Assembly: GCF_023716565.1 (NCBI RefSeq)
Contig: NZ_CP071848.1
Span: 620,001-684,000, forward strand
DNA: 64,000 nt
Direction: 5' to 3'
From: Vibrio sp. SCSIO 43136
GTDB lineage: Bacteria; Pseudomonadota; Gammaproteobacteria; Enterobacterales; Vibrionaceae
Part shown: positions 45,218-52,772 of the stretch, one piece after another
Layout of the letters: the number at the start of each line of letters is the position of its first letter
How positions within the stretch are numbered: the first letter of the stretch is position 1
The notes under the pieces: generated by a model
What the model was told of the DNA's origin: nothing
The model's database searches: none
The model's input: only the letters and a program-made list of their open reading frames with translations
Position numbers and translations under genes: made by a program

Positions 45218-45337
45218 ATGCTAATTGGTAGCATTACCAATTGGTAAATTGTTCAAAGTGTGCTCTAATGCGCGCCCAGAAAAAATTTTGAGTTGATGGC
45301 CCTTTTGCCGTCGACGGATACAAGTGGAAACCAAATC

Positions 45338-45649
45338 ATGGCCAGCAAAAAATTCGACATCAAAGTAAGTGAAAAGAAAAACGGTTGGTGCGCTGAGATC
45401 ACTCGCCAAGTGACTTCTCGTCGCACTATGGTATCAAAGCGTGAAACTGGCTTTGAGACTGAAGAAAAAGCTATGGAATGGGCAAAAGCAGCTCTAGCTG
45501 AGTTCGTTGAGAACCAAGCAAAGCGTAACGAACGTAAAGCTGAGAAGCGTAGCGAGCGTGAAGCCGCAGCACTAGAAGCTGAAGCAAAAGCGGCAGCAGC
45601 AAAAGCACTACGTGCAGCACGTGATGCTGAGATGGAAGATGAAGAGTAA
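45338..45649 (+). CDS. DUF3622 family protein
   Basis: The start at ATG 45338 gives 103 aa. The N-terminal 40 residues (KKFDIKVSEKKNGWCAEITR) form a small beta-rich DUF3622 domain; from about 48 on there is a long Ala/Glu/Lys/Arg-rich helix (AKRNERKAEKRSEREAAALE). Function is unknown; the family is common in vibrios. The last 48 bp of the gene recur at 47499-47546, so its 3' end brackets an inserted segment. Confidence 0.85.
   Translation: MASKKFDIKVSEKKNGWCAEITRQVTSRRTMVSKRETGFETEEKAMEWAKAALAEFVENQAKRNERKAEKRSEREAAALEAEAKAAAAKALRAARDAEMEDEE
45602..45649 (+). repeat. Direct repeat copy A (3' end of the DUF3622 gene)
   Basis: These 48 bp up to and including the stop codon match 47499-47546 at 45 of 48 positions (core GCAGCACGTGA and TGAGATGGAAGATGAAGAG). 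They form the left boundary of a 1.9-kb segment with three atypical genes. Confidence 0.85.
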
Positions 45650-45674
45650 TCCCACCCATCAAAATTAATCAATT

Positions 45675-45706
45675 AAGCCGTAGACGAAAGTCTGCGGTTT
45701 TTTTTG
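45675..45706 (+). terminator. Terminator after the DUF3622 gene
   Basis: CCGTAGAC-GAAA-GTCTGCGG followed by a run of T. Confidence 0.88.
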
Positions 45707-45802
45707 TCTATACTTACCACATTATAAGAAAACCAAATACGTGAGCTGAAGGTTAGGCATTATTGGCTTTGATCCTAAGATTTTATCGAGTTGGATTGTG
45801 TC

Positions 45803-46573
45803 ATGAGCAAATTTCTTTACGTGTTGTGTTTTTTGTCTACGTTACTGAGCCCTAGCATTAATGCAAAGGTATTCACTGTGGGTTACTTCTCTTTGCCACC
45901 TCACAGCTACTCAGTTCGCTCTCAAGCAAACGGGGCGGCTGTAGAGTATTTTGAATATTTATTTTCTGAGACTCCCCATAAGATCGAGTGGTTGGGCCCA
46001 CTACCATTTCCACGTCTGATCAATTATTTAAAGTCTGGAGCAGTTGATGCTGCGTTAATAGTAAGCAAAGGGCAAGACCGCCAAGACTATATCTATTTTC
46101 CCGAGTTTAGTTTCATCTCAGTGCAGCCCACGATTGGGTTAGTCAAGCAACACCCGTTAGATAAAATCACCGATATCAAAGATGTTTTGCCACTAAAAAT
46201 GGGCTTTCTTGAGGGAGCCAATCTCCCACCTCTTCTGAACGCTTATCACAATGAGATACAAATAGAGTACCTGTCTGGCAAAAATTGGGTGCGGCAAAAT
46301 TTACATAAAGTGTTGAAAGGCCGATTGGATGCAGCCTTCGATCTCAATGAAACAACTATGCAGTTCGAGGCGATTAAATTAGGTGTAGAGCAAGAACTAA
46401 AGTTTCTTTCACTACCAGAGAAACCAAAGCAACTTTTCACTGGGTTTTCAAAGTTTAGTCAAAGCGGTAAAGAGCTGAGGGAGATATACCAACAACAGGC
46501 AGAAAAGAAACATAAGAGTTACTCATGGTTTCTTGATTCGCACATGGAAAGGTTTAGAGAGTCGAAGAAGTAG
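45803..46573 (+). CDS. Periplasmic solute-binding-like protein (SBP family 3-like), orphan
   Basis: The 256-aa precursor has a signal peptide of about 21 residues (MSKFLYVLCFLSTLLSPSIN, then A). The mature chain starts KVFTVGYFSLPPHSYSV and has the two-lobed amino-acid-binding-like pattern: GAAVEYFEYLFSE, LKSGAVDAALIVSKGQDR and LKGRLDAAFDLNE. No transporter or sensor gene is adjacent, so it may be a stand-alone periplasmic sensor. It lies within the segment bounded by the 48-bp direct repeats and is more AT-rich than purL or the DUF3622 gene. The ATG at 45803 has a weak ribosome binding site. Confidence 0.6.
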   Translation: MSKFLYVLCFLSTLLSPSINAKVFTVGYFSLPPHSYSVRSQANGAAVEYFEYLFSETPHKIEWLGPLPFPRLINYLKSGAVDAALIVSKGQDRQDYIYFPEFSFISVQPTIGLVKQHPLDKITDIKDVLPLKMGFLEGANLPPLLNAYHNEIQIEYLSGKNWVRQNLHKVLKGRLDAAFDLNETTMQFEAIKLGVEQELKFLSLPEKPKQLFTGFSKFSQSGKELREIYQQQAEKKHKSYSWFLDSHMERFRESKK

Positions 46574-46589
46574 ATTTTTGGGAGCTGTT

Positions 46590-46880
46590 TTACTTAAGCA
46601 TTTCATGCTCTGACTCGAATGCTCTTTGCCTTGCTAGAATCCATGCAGGTAGAAAAATCGCAACTAATATTGCGTCTTTTCCCAAACATAAAAGAGTGAC
46701 TGCTGTAATGGACACCAAACAGACATCTAGCACTAAGCTACGTGGAGAACGTCCTTGGAGATAGTTGTTCACTATCATGATTGAACCTCCAATGACCAGA
46801 GCCCATATCCAACCCAACAGCAGAGAGAGCGCTAGGCTGGTAGAAAGTGCCACAAAATTAAAATGAGTAGTCTTTGACAT
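46590..46880 (-). CDS. Small integral membrane protein of unknown function
   Basis: The 96 residues contain hydrophobic stretches at about 10-37 (LSTSLALSLLLGWIWALVIG) and 50-85 (LVLDVCLVSITAVTLLCLGK, then ILVAIFLPAWILA), consistent with three or four membrane passes. I recognise no family. Its start lies inside the end of the upstream 181-codon gene (22-bp overlap), so the two are translationally coupled and probably act together. It is convergent with the solute-binding-like gene. Confidence 0.5.
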   Translation of the reverse strand: MSKTTHFNFVALSTSLALSLLLGWIWALVIGGSIMIVNNYLQGRSPRSLVLDVCLVSITAVTLLCLGKDAILVAIFLPAWILARQRAFESEHEMLK

Positions 46881-47403
46881 TTGTTTTTGTTCTGCGTTTT
46901 AGTTCAGTTTTTGAGTCTGAAAGCATCACTGCATTTCCTGTAAAGACTATGGCTAGTAGTACTTGCTGAACCTTAGGAGTCTTGAAACCTTTTTGTTTAT
47001 TAATAATCTCAGCGAAGGAGCTAGCGCCTAACAATGCTAGAACTTTCTCAAAGATTTTGTGACCTTTGATTTTCTCATTTAGTTCCTGTGTACTTAGAGA
47101 CCACATACCCCAACTTTTGTTTACCTTGGTTACGAGAACGGCTTCGCCTCTTAGGTACATAGCCAGCCTTTGATTTTGGTGGTTTAAGTACATTGCAAGT
47201 ACTTCTTTTCTTCCAAATCTATCTAGGTGAGGGTAAAGAAGAGTAGCTAACATTAATTGCAAGTCACTTTCATTGGCGTGTGTAATATAGTCTCTGGGAA
47301 TCGATAAGATTTCACCAAGCACACGAGCTTTGTCAGTAACGTTAGTTGGCAAAGTGTATGGCATCCAATCTTCATTATTCAGTTTTATTAATATATCGTT
47401 CAT
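46858..47403 (-). CDS. Hypothetical protein, 181 residues
   Basis: I do not recognise the family. The protein is mostly helical in appearance with no signal peptide (MNDILIKLNNEDWMPYTLP). It has a possible amphipathic or membrane segment at about 148-165 (VQQVLLAIVFTGNAVML) and a very basic C-terminus (KTELKRRTKTNVKD). It overlaps the small membrane-protein gene. Within the repeat-bounded segment and with AT-rich composition, it is probably acquired. A two-gene unit of a soluble and a membrane protein could be a toxin-immunity or defence pair, but nothing in the sequence proves this. Confidence 0.5.
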   Translation of the reverse strand: MNDILIKLNNEDWMPYTLPTNVTDKARVLGEILSIPRDYITHANESDLQLMLATLLYPHLDRFGRKEVLAMYLNHQNQRLAMYLRGEAVLVTKVNKSWGMWSLSTQELNEKIKGHKIFEKVLALLGASSFAEIINKQKGFKTPKVQQVLLAIVFTGNAVMLSDSKTELKRRTKTNVKDYSF

Positions 47404-47498
47404 AGCTGAAACTCTGTTCGGTTTTGAAAAATGATAACAGGGGTTCTATGGTTATAAAATTGTAATTAACTAATTGAAAAGGTTGATTTTTGGTGGTG

Positions 47499-47546
47499 AA
47501 AGCACTGCGTGCAGCACGTGAATCTGAGATGGAAGATGAAGAGTAA
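47499..47546 (+). repeat. Direct repeat copy B, truncated DUF3622 3' end
   Basis: These 48 bp match the DUF3622 3' end (45602-45649) with three mismatches and include the stop codon, but have no matching sequence before them. A terminator-like hairpin follows 26 bp later, as at the intact gene. This is the right boundary of the inserted or duplicated segment. Confidence 0.85.
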
Positions 47547-47572
47547 GAATTAGCTCTTTATTTGATGAAAGA

Positions 47573-47610
47573 AAACCGCAGGCTTTGAAACCTGCGGTTT
47601 TTGTTTTTTT
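47573..47610 (+). terminator. Terminator after repeat copy B
   Basis: AAACCGCAGG-CTTTGAAA-CCTGCGGTTT followed by TTGTTTTTTT. It is probably the original DUF3622 terminator displaced by the insertion. Confidence 0.85.
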
Positions 47611-47760
47611 GGGGGAAAGGGTGAAGGGGACGTTTCACTAACGGACGCTTCGCTAAGGGAAAAAGCAAAGAAAGAGATTGTTTACATAAAACCTTCAGCC
47701 ATGCTCCCCCCTTTGATACGACCCCAATAAAGTAGACACCTAATTAAAGGATTAGGTGTC

Positions 47761-48075
47761 ATGCAAGTCACATCTCGTAGAAAATACTCAGAAGAATTCA
47801 AACGTAATGCTGTTAAGCGATCATTAGAGTCTCCAGATACGGTAAAGTCTGTTGCTATAGCTTTGGGAATTAGCCCTAAAATCTTGAGCAAATGGAGAGC
47901 AACGATGACTACTCGAAAAAAGCCAGCTAAACCAATCCCAAACAAAGGGCCAAAAAAATCTCTAGCTCAGCTCGAAAAAGAAAACCGTGAGTTAAAGAAA
48001 CGCCTTGAAATGGCTGAGATGGAGAACGAATTCTTAAAGGAAGCGAAAGCTTACTTCGACAGCCTAAAAGAGTAA
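47761..48075 (+). CDS. IS3-family transposase OrfA
   Basis: The 104-aa protein has an N-terminal HTH (RKYSEEFKRNAVKRSLES, VKSVAIALGISPKILSKWRA) and a C-terminal leucine-zipper coiled coil (AQLEKENRELKKRLEMAEME) that binds OrfB. It follows AAAGGA. Its end overlaps the -1 frame that continues into OrfB near CTAAAAGAG (48064-48072), the expected site of programmed -1 frameshifting that yields the OrfAB transposase. Confidence 0.93.
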   Translation: MQVTSRRKYSEEFKRNAVKRSLESPDTVKSVAIALGISPKILSKWRATMTTRKKPAKPIPNKGPKKSLAQLEKENRELKKRLEMAEMENEFLKEAKAYFDSLKE

Positions 48076-48116
48076 GGTTTGAACATATTTTTAAGCGGAC
48101 GAAGAACACCTTACCT

Positions 48117-48932
48117 GTGCGTTTGCTCTGTCGATGGCTCAATGTTTCTCCAGCGGGTTATTACAAATGGCGTAATCGCCAGCAGACAACACGTGAGCAA
48201 ACCAATGACACTTTGCTGGAGTTCCTTAAGAAGGAAAGTGATGATCAACACTGCATTCCTGGGTACCGCAAACTCTGGGAAGCAGCGATTGCGAGCGGGT
48301 TCATCTGTAATAAGAAAAGAGTTCAACGCTTATTACAAAGCCTGGGGTATCGTTCAATAGCCAGTAAAAGGCGTCATGGCCGAGCACCACGACAAGAGCC
48401 GATGATGGCAGCATACAACCTGCTCAATCGCCAGTTTGATGTAAAGGAACCAAACCGTGTCTGGGTATCGGATATCACTCAAGTTAGATGCAAAGAAGGG
48501 TGGAACTACCTCTGCATCATTCTTGACTTGTACTCTCGTAAAGTCGTTGGGTGGTCTACAAGCCGTATTAACAATGCGGATTTGGTCATAAAAACCCTGA
48601 ATAAAGCTTGGAAATCTCGACGTCCAAATGGTGAAAAACTGATGTTCCACTCGGATCAAGGCGTACAGTATAGAGCCTTCGAAACCATACGCTGGCACCG
48701 CAAACGCAAAGTCACGATAAGTATGTCTGGTAAAGGTAATTGCTGGGATAATGCTTGCTCAGAGAGCTTCTTTGCCCAATACAAAAAAGAATGGATAAGC
48801 AATCTAGGCGAACTGTCTCGACAGGAGATGACCGTTCAAAGTCGACAATATATCGATAGTTATTATAATCCAGTAAGAAGACATGGGGCCCTTGGTGGAG
48901 TGAGCCCCAATGACTTCGAGCTAATGAATTAA
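48117..48932 (+). CDS. IS3-family transposase OrfB (DDE catalytic subunit)
   Basis: From GTG 48117 there are 271 aa; in this frame the coding sequence extends back without a stop into the end of orfA, so the main product is the -1 fusion OrfAB. The HTH_21-like part (LLCRWLNVSPAGYYKWRNRQ) precedes the rve domain with the DDE residues: Asp in VWVSDITQV, Asp in FHSDQGVQY and Glu in NACSESFFAQYKKE. The C-terminus YYNPVRRHGALGGVSPNDF is typical of IS3 elements. No disruption is seen. Confidence 0.93.
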   Translation: MRLLCRWLNVSPAGYYKWRNRQQTTREQTNDTLLEFLKKESDDQHCIPGYRKLWEAAIASGFICNKKRVQRLLQSLGYRSIASKRRHGRAPRQEPMMAAYNLLNRQFDVKEPNRVWVSDITQVRCKEGWNYLCIILDLYSRKVVGWSTSRINNADLVIKTLNKAWKSRRPNGEKLMFHSDQGVQYRAFETIRWHRKRKVTISMSGKGNCWDNACSESFFAQYKKEWISNLGELSRQEMTVQSRQYIDSYYNPVRRHGALGGVSPNDFELMN

Positions 48933-48964
48933 AACCCCGTGTCTACTTTTAGGGGGTCATATCA

Positions 48965-49012
48965 CTTAAACCCTTAAACCCTTAAACCCTTAAACCCTTA
49001 AACCCTTAAACC
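48965..49012. repeat. Octamer tandem repeat, six copies of CTTAAACC
   Basis: Six perfect head-to-tail copies of CTTAAACC run from the right IS boundary into the pepD stop codon (TTA at 49006-49008 on the plus strand). The unit derives from the last codons of pepD (GGTTTAAG). It is a candidate variable-number repeat. Confidence 0.9.
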
Positions 49013-50475
49013 TTCTCAGGAATCGCCTCAAGCAGCGCCACCATCTGCTCCCAGAATAGCGCTACTGTATCAATCTTCACTTTCTCGTCTGGTGAGTGTG
49101 GGAATTTGATGGTTGGGCCAAACGACACCATGTCCATGTTTGGGTATGGCTTCTTAAATAGACCACATTCAAGACCTGCGTGGATTACCATGATGTTTGG
49201 TTTGTGGCCATAGATGCCTTCGTACATATCACGGAAGATCGCCATGATCTCTGAGTCTGCGTCTGGTTTCCAACCTGGGTATGCGCCAGAGAATTGGATT
49301 TCTGCGCCAGCAAGTTCAGCAACAGAGCGAAGCATGCCTTCGGTTTGTTCACGGCCAGAATCGATCAGTGAACGGATTAGACAAAGTACAGTGACCTTGT
49401 TTGCGTCTGTGGTGATAACGCCTACGTTCAATGAGGTTTCCACCACGCCTTCAATTTCATCGCTCATACGCATTACGCCATTCGGGCAAGCGTTCAGTGC
49501 TGCAACAAAGCGAGATTGATCGTTAGCGGCAAATACTTCAGTAAGCTGCGCATCTTGGTTGAAGCTTACGATGTCAGTTTCAATCTTGCCAAGCTCAGTG
49601 CTTAGTAGCTCAGTGTAGGTTGCGAATGCAGTTTCTAGCTCTGCTTGCTTATTTTCAGCAACGGCTACGGTAATGAATGCTTCACGAGGAATGGCATTGC
49701 GTAGGCTACCACCGCGGAACTCAATCAGGCGAAGGTCAAGCTTGACAGCGTTATCCGCTAGGAAGCGACCCATCAGCTTGTTGGCATTGCCACGGCCAGT
49801 ATGAATATCACAACCTGAGTGACCGCCTTTTAAGCCTTTCAAGGTCAATTGACGAGCGACGAAGCCTGCAGGTGCCGCTTCACGGGCGATATCAAAGCTG
49901 AATGAACCATCGATACCGCCAGCACAACCCATGTAAACTTCACCCTCTTGCTCAGAGTCTGTGTTTAGTAGGATGTCACCTTCAAGCCAACCCGCTTCTA
50001 GGCCAAATGCACCAGTCATGCCTGCTTCTTCATCGATGGTCAGCAGCACTTCTAGTGGACCGTGTTTGATTTCATTGGATGCAAGCACTGCAAGGCAAGA
50101 TGCCATGCCCATGCCGTTATCTGCGCCTAGAGTGGTGCCTTTTGCAGTGACCCACTCACCATCAATGTATGGTTGAATCGGATCTTTAGTGAAGTCATGG
50201 TCGGTGTCCTCATTCTTCTGTGGCACCATGTCGATATGCGCCTGAAGAACCACGCCTTTTTTGTTTTCCATTCCCGCTGTTGCAGGTTTCTTGATAAATA
50301 CATTACCTGTTGGATCACGACGAACATCTAACCCTTGCTCTTTTGCCCAGTCAACGATGTAAGTCGCTAGTGCTTCTTCATGCTTTGATGGGTGAGGAAT
50401 AGAACAGATTTTGTCGAAGAACTGCCATAGTGGGGCAGGTGATAGTTGACTGATCTCAGAATGGAATTCAGACAC
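49006..50475 (-). CDS. pepD: Aminoacyl-histidine dipeptidase (peptidase D)
   Basis: The 489-aa M20-family metallopeptidase cleaves Xaa-His and other dipeptides in the cytoplasm. QAHIDMVPQ (first metal ligand), TLGADNGMGMA (bridging Asp), LTIDEEAGMTGAFG (catalytic Glu and ligand) and VIHAGLECGLF (C-terminal ligand) are all present. Length equals the E. coli enzyme. The stop codon lies within the octamer repeat array, so changes in repeat number fall outside the coding region. A 950-bp gap with a small transcript lies upstream. Confidence 0.96.
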   Translation of the reverse strand: MSEFHSEISQLSPAPLWQFFDKICSIPHPSKHEEALATYIVDWAKEQGLDVRRDPTGNVFIKKPATAGMENKKGVVLQAHIDMVPQKNEDTDHDFTKDPIQPYIDGEWVTAKGTTLGADNGMGMASCLAVLASNEIKHGPLEVLLTIDEEAGMTGAFGLEAGWLEGDILLNTDSEQEGEVYMGCAGGIDGSFSFDIAREAAPAGFVARQLTLKGLKGGHSGCDIHTGRGNANKLMGRFLADNAVKLDLRLIEFRGGSLRNAIPREAFITVAVAENKQAELETAFATYTELLSTELGKIETDIVSFNQDAQLTEVFAANDQSRFVAALNACPNGVMRMSDEIEGVVETSLNVGVITTDANKVTVLCLIRSLIDSGREQTEGMLRSVAELAGAEIQFSGAYPGWKPDADSEIMAIFRDMYEGIYGHKPNIMVIHAGLECGLFKKPYPNMDMVSFGPTIKFPHSPDEKVKIDTVALFWEQMVALLEAIPEKV

Positions 50476-50785
50476 GGAAGACTCCTTTATGTTGTAACTC
50501 GTGCGAGCCCGGATTAGTTGAGCATAATCGACTAGTGGGAGCGCAGGTTTTTAGTGGAAAACAGCATACCACTGGATCAATTTAGACAGAAGTAGTTCTA
50601 GGACGAGTTTTTAATAAAGGCGTAACAAACTTTGAACACCCATCTTTGGCGGTAAAGTATACGATGCAAACGTTTTCTGTAATTTAATTACAAAATGGAT
50701 TTGATCTAAGTCAGTTTTGGTAGGTTAGTGTGATAAAGATCGCCAAAAAGGTTGTAATTAATTTTCTTGGTGGTATATTTATAAC
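50476..50785. promoter_or_regulatory. pepD promoter side and CRP-like site of the small transcript
   Basis: The pepD promoter lies near the left end. TGTGA-N6-TCGCC (50729-50744) resembles a CRP site (8 of 10 core positions). It sits just upstream of a promoter-like TTGTAA-N16-TATATT (50752-50779). The transcript would start near 50786. No gene is visible. Confidence 0.5.
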
Positions 50786-50888
50786 CACTTCCCAAGTGAA
50801 GTTAAAAATGCTCAAAGGATGAGTCCGAAATATCGCCTCCAAGGAACCGAGAATCTGTTAAACATTAATCGATTTAAAGGTGATAACT

Positions 50889-50984
50889 ATGAATGGTATG
50901 TCTTCAGTAAGCTTTTGGCCAACAGCACAACTATGTACGACTAATGGCGAAAACTTCTTAAATTTTGCAGGTTTTGGTTACTAA
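50889..50984 (+). CDS. Small protein, 31 residues
   Basis: The ATG at 50889 follows AAAGGTGATAACT, a good ribosome binding site. The peptide reads MNGMSSVSFWPTAQLCTTNG then ENFLNFAGFGY. It is uncharged apart from one Glu, rich in aromatic residues, and has no transmembrane-length hydrophobic stretch. Position inside an apparently CRP-regulated autonomous transcript suggests a functional small protein; VcdP of V. cholerae, which binds citrate synthase, is the best candidate homologue. A start at Met4 would give 28 residues. Confidence 0.55.
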   Translation: MNGMSSVSFWPTAQLCTTNGENFLNFAGFGY

Positions 50985-51069
50985 CCCGTAACCGAGCATG
51001 TGATTTGAACGAAAGTTCACCCCCTAATCTTTAGAATTTTTTTTCAACCATTTGGTTGCCGTGATTCTG

Positions 51070-51098
51070 ACGCCACTCGTTTTGAGTGGCGTTTTTTT
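51070..51098 (+). terminator. Terminator of the small transcript
   Basis: ACGCCACTC-GTTTT-GAGTGGCGT followed by a run of T. Confidence 0.93.
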
Positions 51099-51422
51099 AT
51101 TCCTGCCACTTTCCTTCAACAGCGACCAACTCGGGTAATTATTGACAACTAAGTCGAGTTTTCTGCGCATAAATGCCTATGCTGGAGTATTCTTCACTAA
51201 CACTCCCTCAAAAAATCCCTCTAGTTGTTCTCTGTCCTTAGTTATTGATTTGACTGGTGAATGAGTGGATCGCTCAATCTATAATGGTCGATCATGTCAA
51301 TAAAGTTGTAGAAAATGCCTTAAAAGAGCCGCTCTAGCCTAGAAATCGCTATTTGATAACTCTATAATTCGCGCCAATCGTTTACGCAATCGTTTTGTAA
51401 TATAAATTTTAGGGATATAACC
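51099..51422. promoter_or_regulatory. Leader of the purine permease gene with PurR-like box
   Basis: A TATAAT occurs at 51363-51368. ACGCAATCGTTTTGTA (51384-51399) matches 11 of 16 PurR consensus positions, and GCCAATCGTTTACGC just upstream resembles it. No purine riboswitch core was found. The rest (51100-51340) shows nothing recognisable. Confidence 0.4.
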
Positions 51423-52718
51423 ATGCTGGAAAGGCTGTTCAAACTTAACGAACACAATAGTAGTGTTCGTACCGAGGTTATTGCCGGGATCACTACGTTC
51501 CTGACAATGGCATATATCATTTTCGTCAACCCTGCCATCTTGTCTGACACAGGCATGGATCGTGGTGCAGTTTTCGTTGCGACTTGTCTTGCGGCTGCAG
51601 TGGGCTGTTTTATCATGGGCTTTGTAGCAAACTACCCAGTAGCGCAAGCACCAGGTATGGGTCTCAATGCCTTTTTTACCTATTCAGTGGTTTTAGGCAT
51701 GGGCCATACGTGGCAAGTTGCTTTAGCAGCCGTGTTCGTATCCGGTATCCTGTTTATCCTTTTGAGTGTGTTTAAGATCCGTGAGTGGATCATTAACTCT
51801 ATTCCACTTTCTCTACGTACAGGTATTTCGGCGGGTATTGGTCTTTTCTTGGCGTTCATCGGCCTGAAAAATGCGGGCATCGTGGTAGATAACCCAGCAA
51901 CACTTGTTTCTATGGGCTCTATCACTTCGACTCCAGCAGTGCTTGCAGCGGTAGGTTTCTTCCTGACTATCGCACTTGTGCACCGTGGTCTGAAAGGTGC
52001 GGTGATGATCGCAATTCTTGCGGTTACTGCACTAGGTATGATTTTTGGTGATGTTCAGTACGGTGGCATTATTTCTGCTCCACCAAGCATCGCACCAACC
52101 TTCATGCAACTCGACTTCTCGGCAGTGTTTGAAATCGGTATGATTTCAGTGATCTTCGCCTTCCTATTCGTTGACCTTTTTGATACCGCAGGCACGCTAG
52201 TCGGTGTGGCTCAAAAAGCGGATTTCATTGGCAAAGATGGCAAGATCCCTCGTCTAAACCGTGCGCTTCTAGCTGACTCAACGGCTACCTCAGTAGGTGC
52301 TCTACTTGGTACTTCTAGTACGACTTCGTACATTGAAAGTGTGTCAGGTGTTGCTGCTGGTGGTCGCACTGGTCTAACTGCGGTAGTGGTTGGCATTTTG
52401 TTCCTACTTGCATTATTCTTCTCGCCATTGGCGGGTATGATCCCAGCTTACGCCACTTCAGGTGCTCTATTCTACGTAGCCATTCTTATGCTATCTGGTC
52501 TAGTGAGCATCGATTGGCGTGATCTCACTGAAGCTGCGCCAGTAGTAGTGACAACACTACTTATGCCACTTACTTTCTCAATCGCTGACGGTATTTGCCT
52601 TGGTTTCATCGCTTACGCGGCAATCAAACTGTTCAGTGGTAAAGGTCGAGATGTATCGCTAAGTGTGTGGATCATGGCTGCAATCTTTGTGCTTAAATTT
52701 GTATTGTCAGCGGCGTAA
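51423..52718 (+). CDS. Purine permease, AzgA/GhxP-type NCS2 family
   Basis: The 431-aa integral membrane protein has about 12-14 membrane spans. It starts MLERLFKLNEHNSSVRTEVI and carries the AzgA-type segments TFLTMAYIIFVNPAILSDTG, QAPGMGLNAFFTYSVV, FLFVDLFDTAGTLVGVA and TSSTTSYIESVSGVAAGGRTG. Members take up hypoxanthine, guanine or adenine by proton symport. It is followed 54 bp later by gpt, a purine salvage enzyme, so the pair links uptake and salvage. The start follows TTTAGGGATATAACC. Confidence 0.92.
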   Translation: MLERLFKLNEHNSSVRTEVIAGITTFLTMAYIIFVNPAILSDTGMDRGAVFVATCLAAAVGCFIMGFVANYPVAQAPGMGLNAFFTYSVVLGMGHTWQVALAAVFVSGILFILLSVFKIREWIINSIPLSLRTGISAGIGLFLAFIGLKNAGIVVDNPATLVSMGSITSTPAVLAAVGFFLTIALVHRGLKGAVMIAILAVTALGMIFGDVQYGGIISAPPSIAPTFMQLDFSAVFEIGMISVIFAFLFVDLFDTAGTLVGVAQKADFIGKDGKIPRLNRALLADSTATSVGALLGTSSTTSYIESVSGVAAGGRTGLTAVVVGILFLLALFFSPLAGMIPAYATSGALFYVAILMLSGLVSIDWRDLTEAAPVVVTTLLMPLTFSIADGICLGFIAYAAIKLFSGKGRDVSLSVWIMAAIFVLKFVLSAA

Positions 52719-52772
52719 ATACGCAATCGTTTCACCGTTGATTTGAATAAACCGAAACAGGTTTCAATAATT

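Larger units (their letters stand above)
47404..47713. other. Intergenic region with duplicated 3' end of the DUF3622 gene, terminator and IS flank
   Basis: It contains the promoter side of the 181-residue gene, the 48-bp repeat copy B (47499-47546), a terminator (47573-47610) and a degenerate 15-bp tandem pair GACGTTTCACTAACG/GACGCTTCGCTAAGG (47629-47658). The IS target CTT follows at 47711-47713. No gene is seen. Confidence 0.6.
47714..48964 (+). mobile_element. Complete IS3-family insertion sequence, 1251 bp
   Basis: Terminal inverted repeats TGATACGACCCCAATAAAGT... (left, 47714-47739) and TGATATGACCCCCTAAAAGT... (right, minus strand, 48964-48939) match at 22 of 26 positions and end in TG/CA. 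A 3-bp target duplication CTT flanks the element (47711-47713 and 48965-48967). Both ORFs (orfA and orfB in the -1 frame) look intact, so the element may still be active. Perfect target duplication suggests recent insertion. It landed between repeat copy B and the octamer array at pepD. Confidence 0.93.
50786..51098 (+). ncRNA. Probable small RNA/mRNA transcript with a small ORF (VcdRP-like candidate)
   Basis: A CRP-like site and promoter at 50729-50779, a small ORF at 50889-50984 and a strong terminator at 51070-51098 define an autonomous transcript of about 310 nt between pepD and a purine permease gene. After the ORF the RNA has C-rich unpaired patches (CTAACCCG, CACCCCCTAATC) that could pair with mRNAs. 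This arrangement resembles the CRP-controlled dual-function VcdRP RNA of V. cholerae (a small RNA that also encodes a 29-aa protein), but I recall its sequence and locus too poorly to be sure. Confidence 0.5.

Noticed and set aside
48965..49012. Octamer array as a CRISPR or telomere-like feature.
   Set aside because: Units are directly adjacent with no spacers, and the unit derives from the pepD 3' end.
51300..51422. Possible purine riboswitch before the purine permease.
   Set aside because: The conserved purine aptamer core is not present; a PurR-like box explains regulation better.
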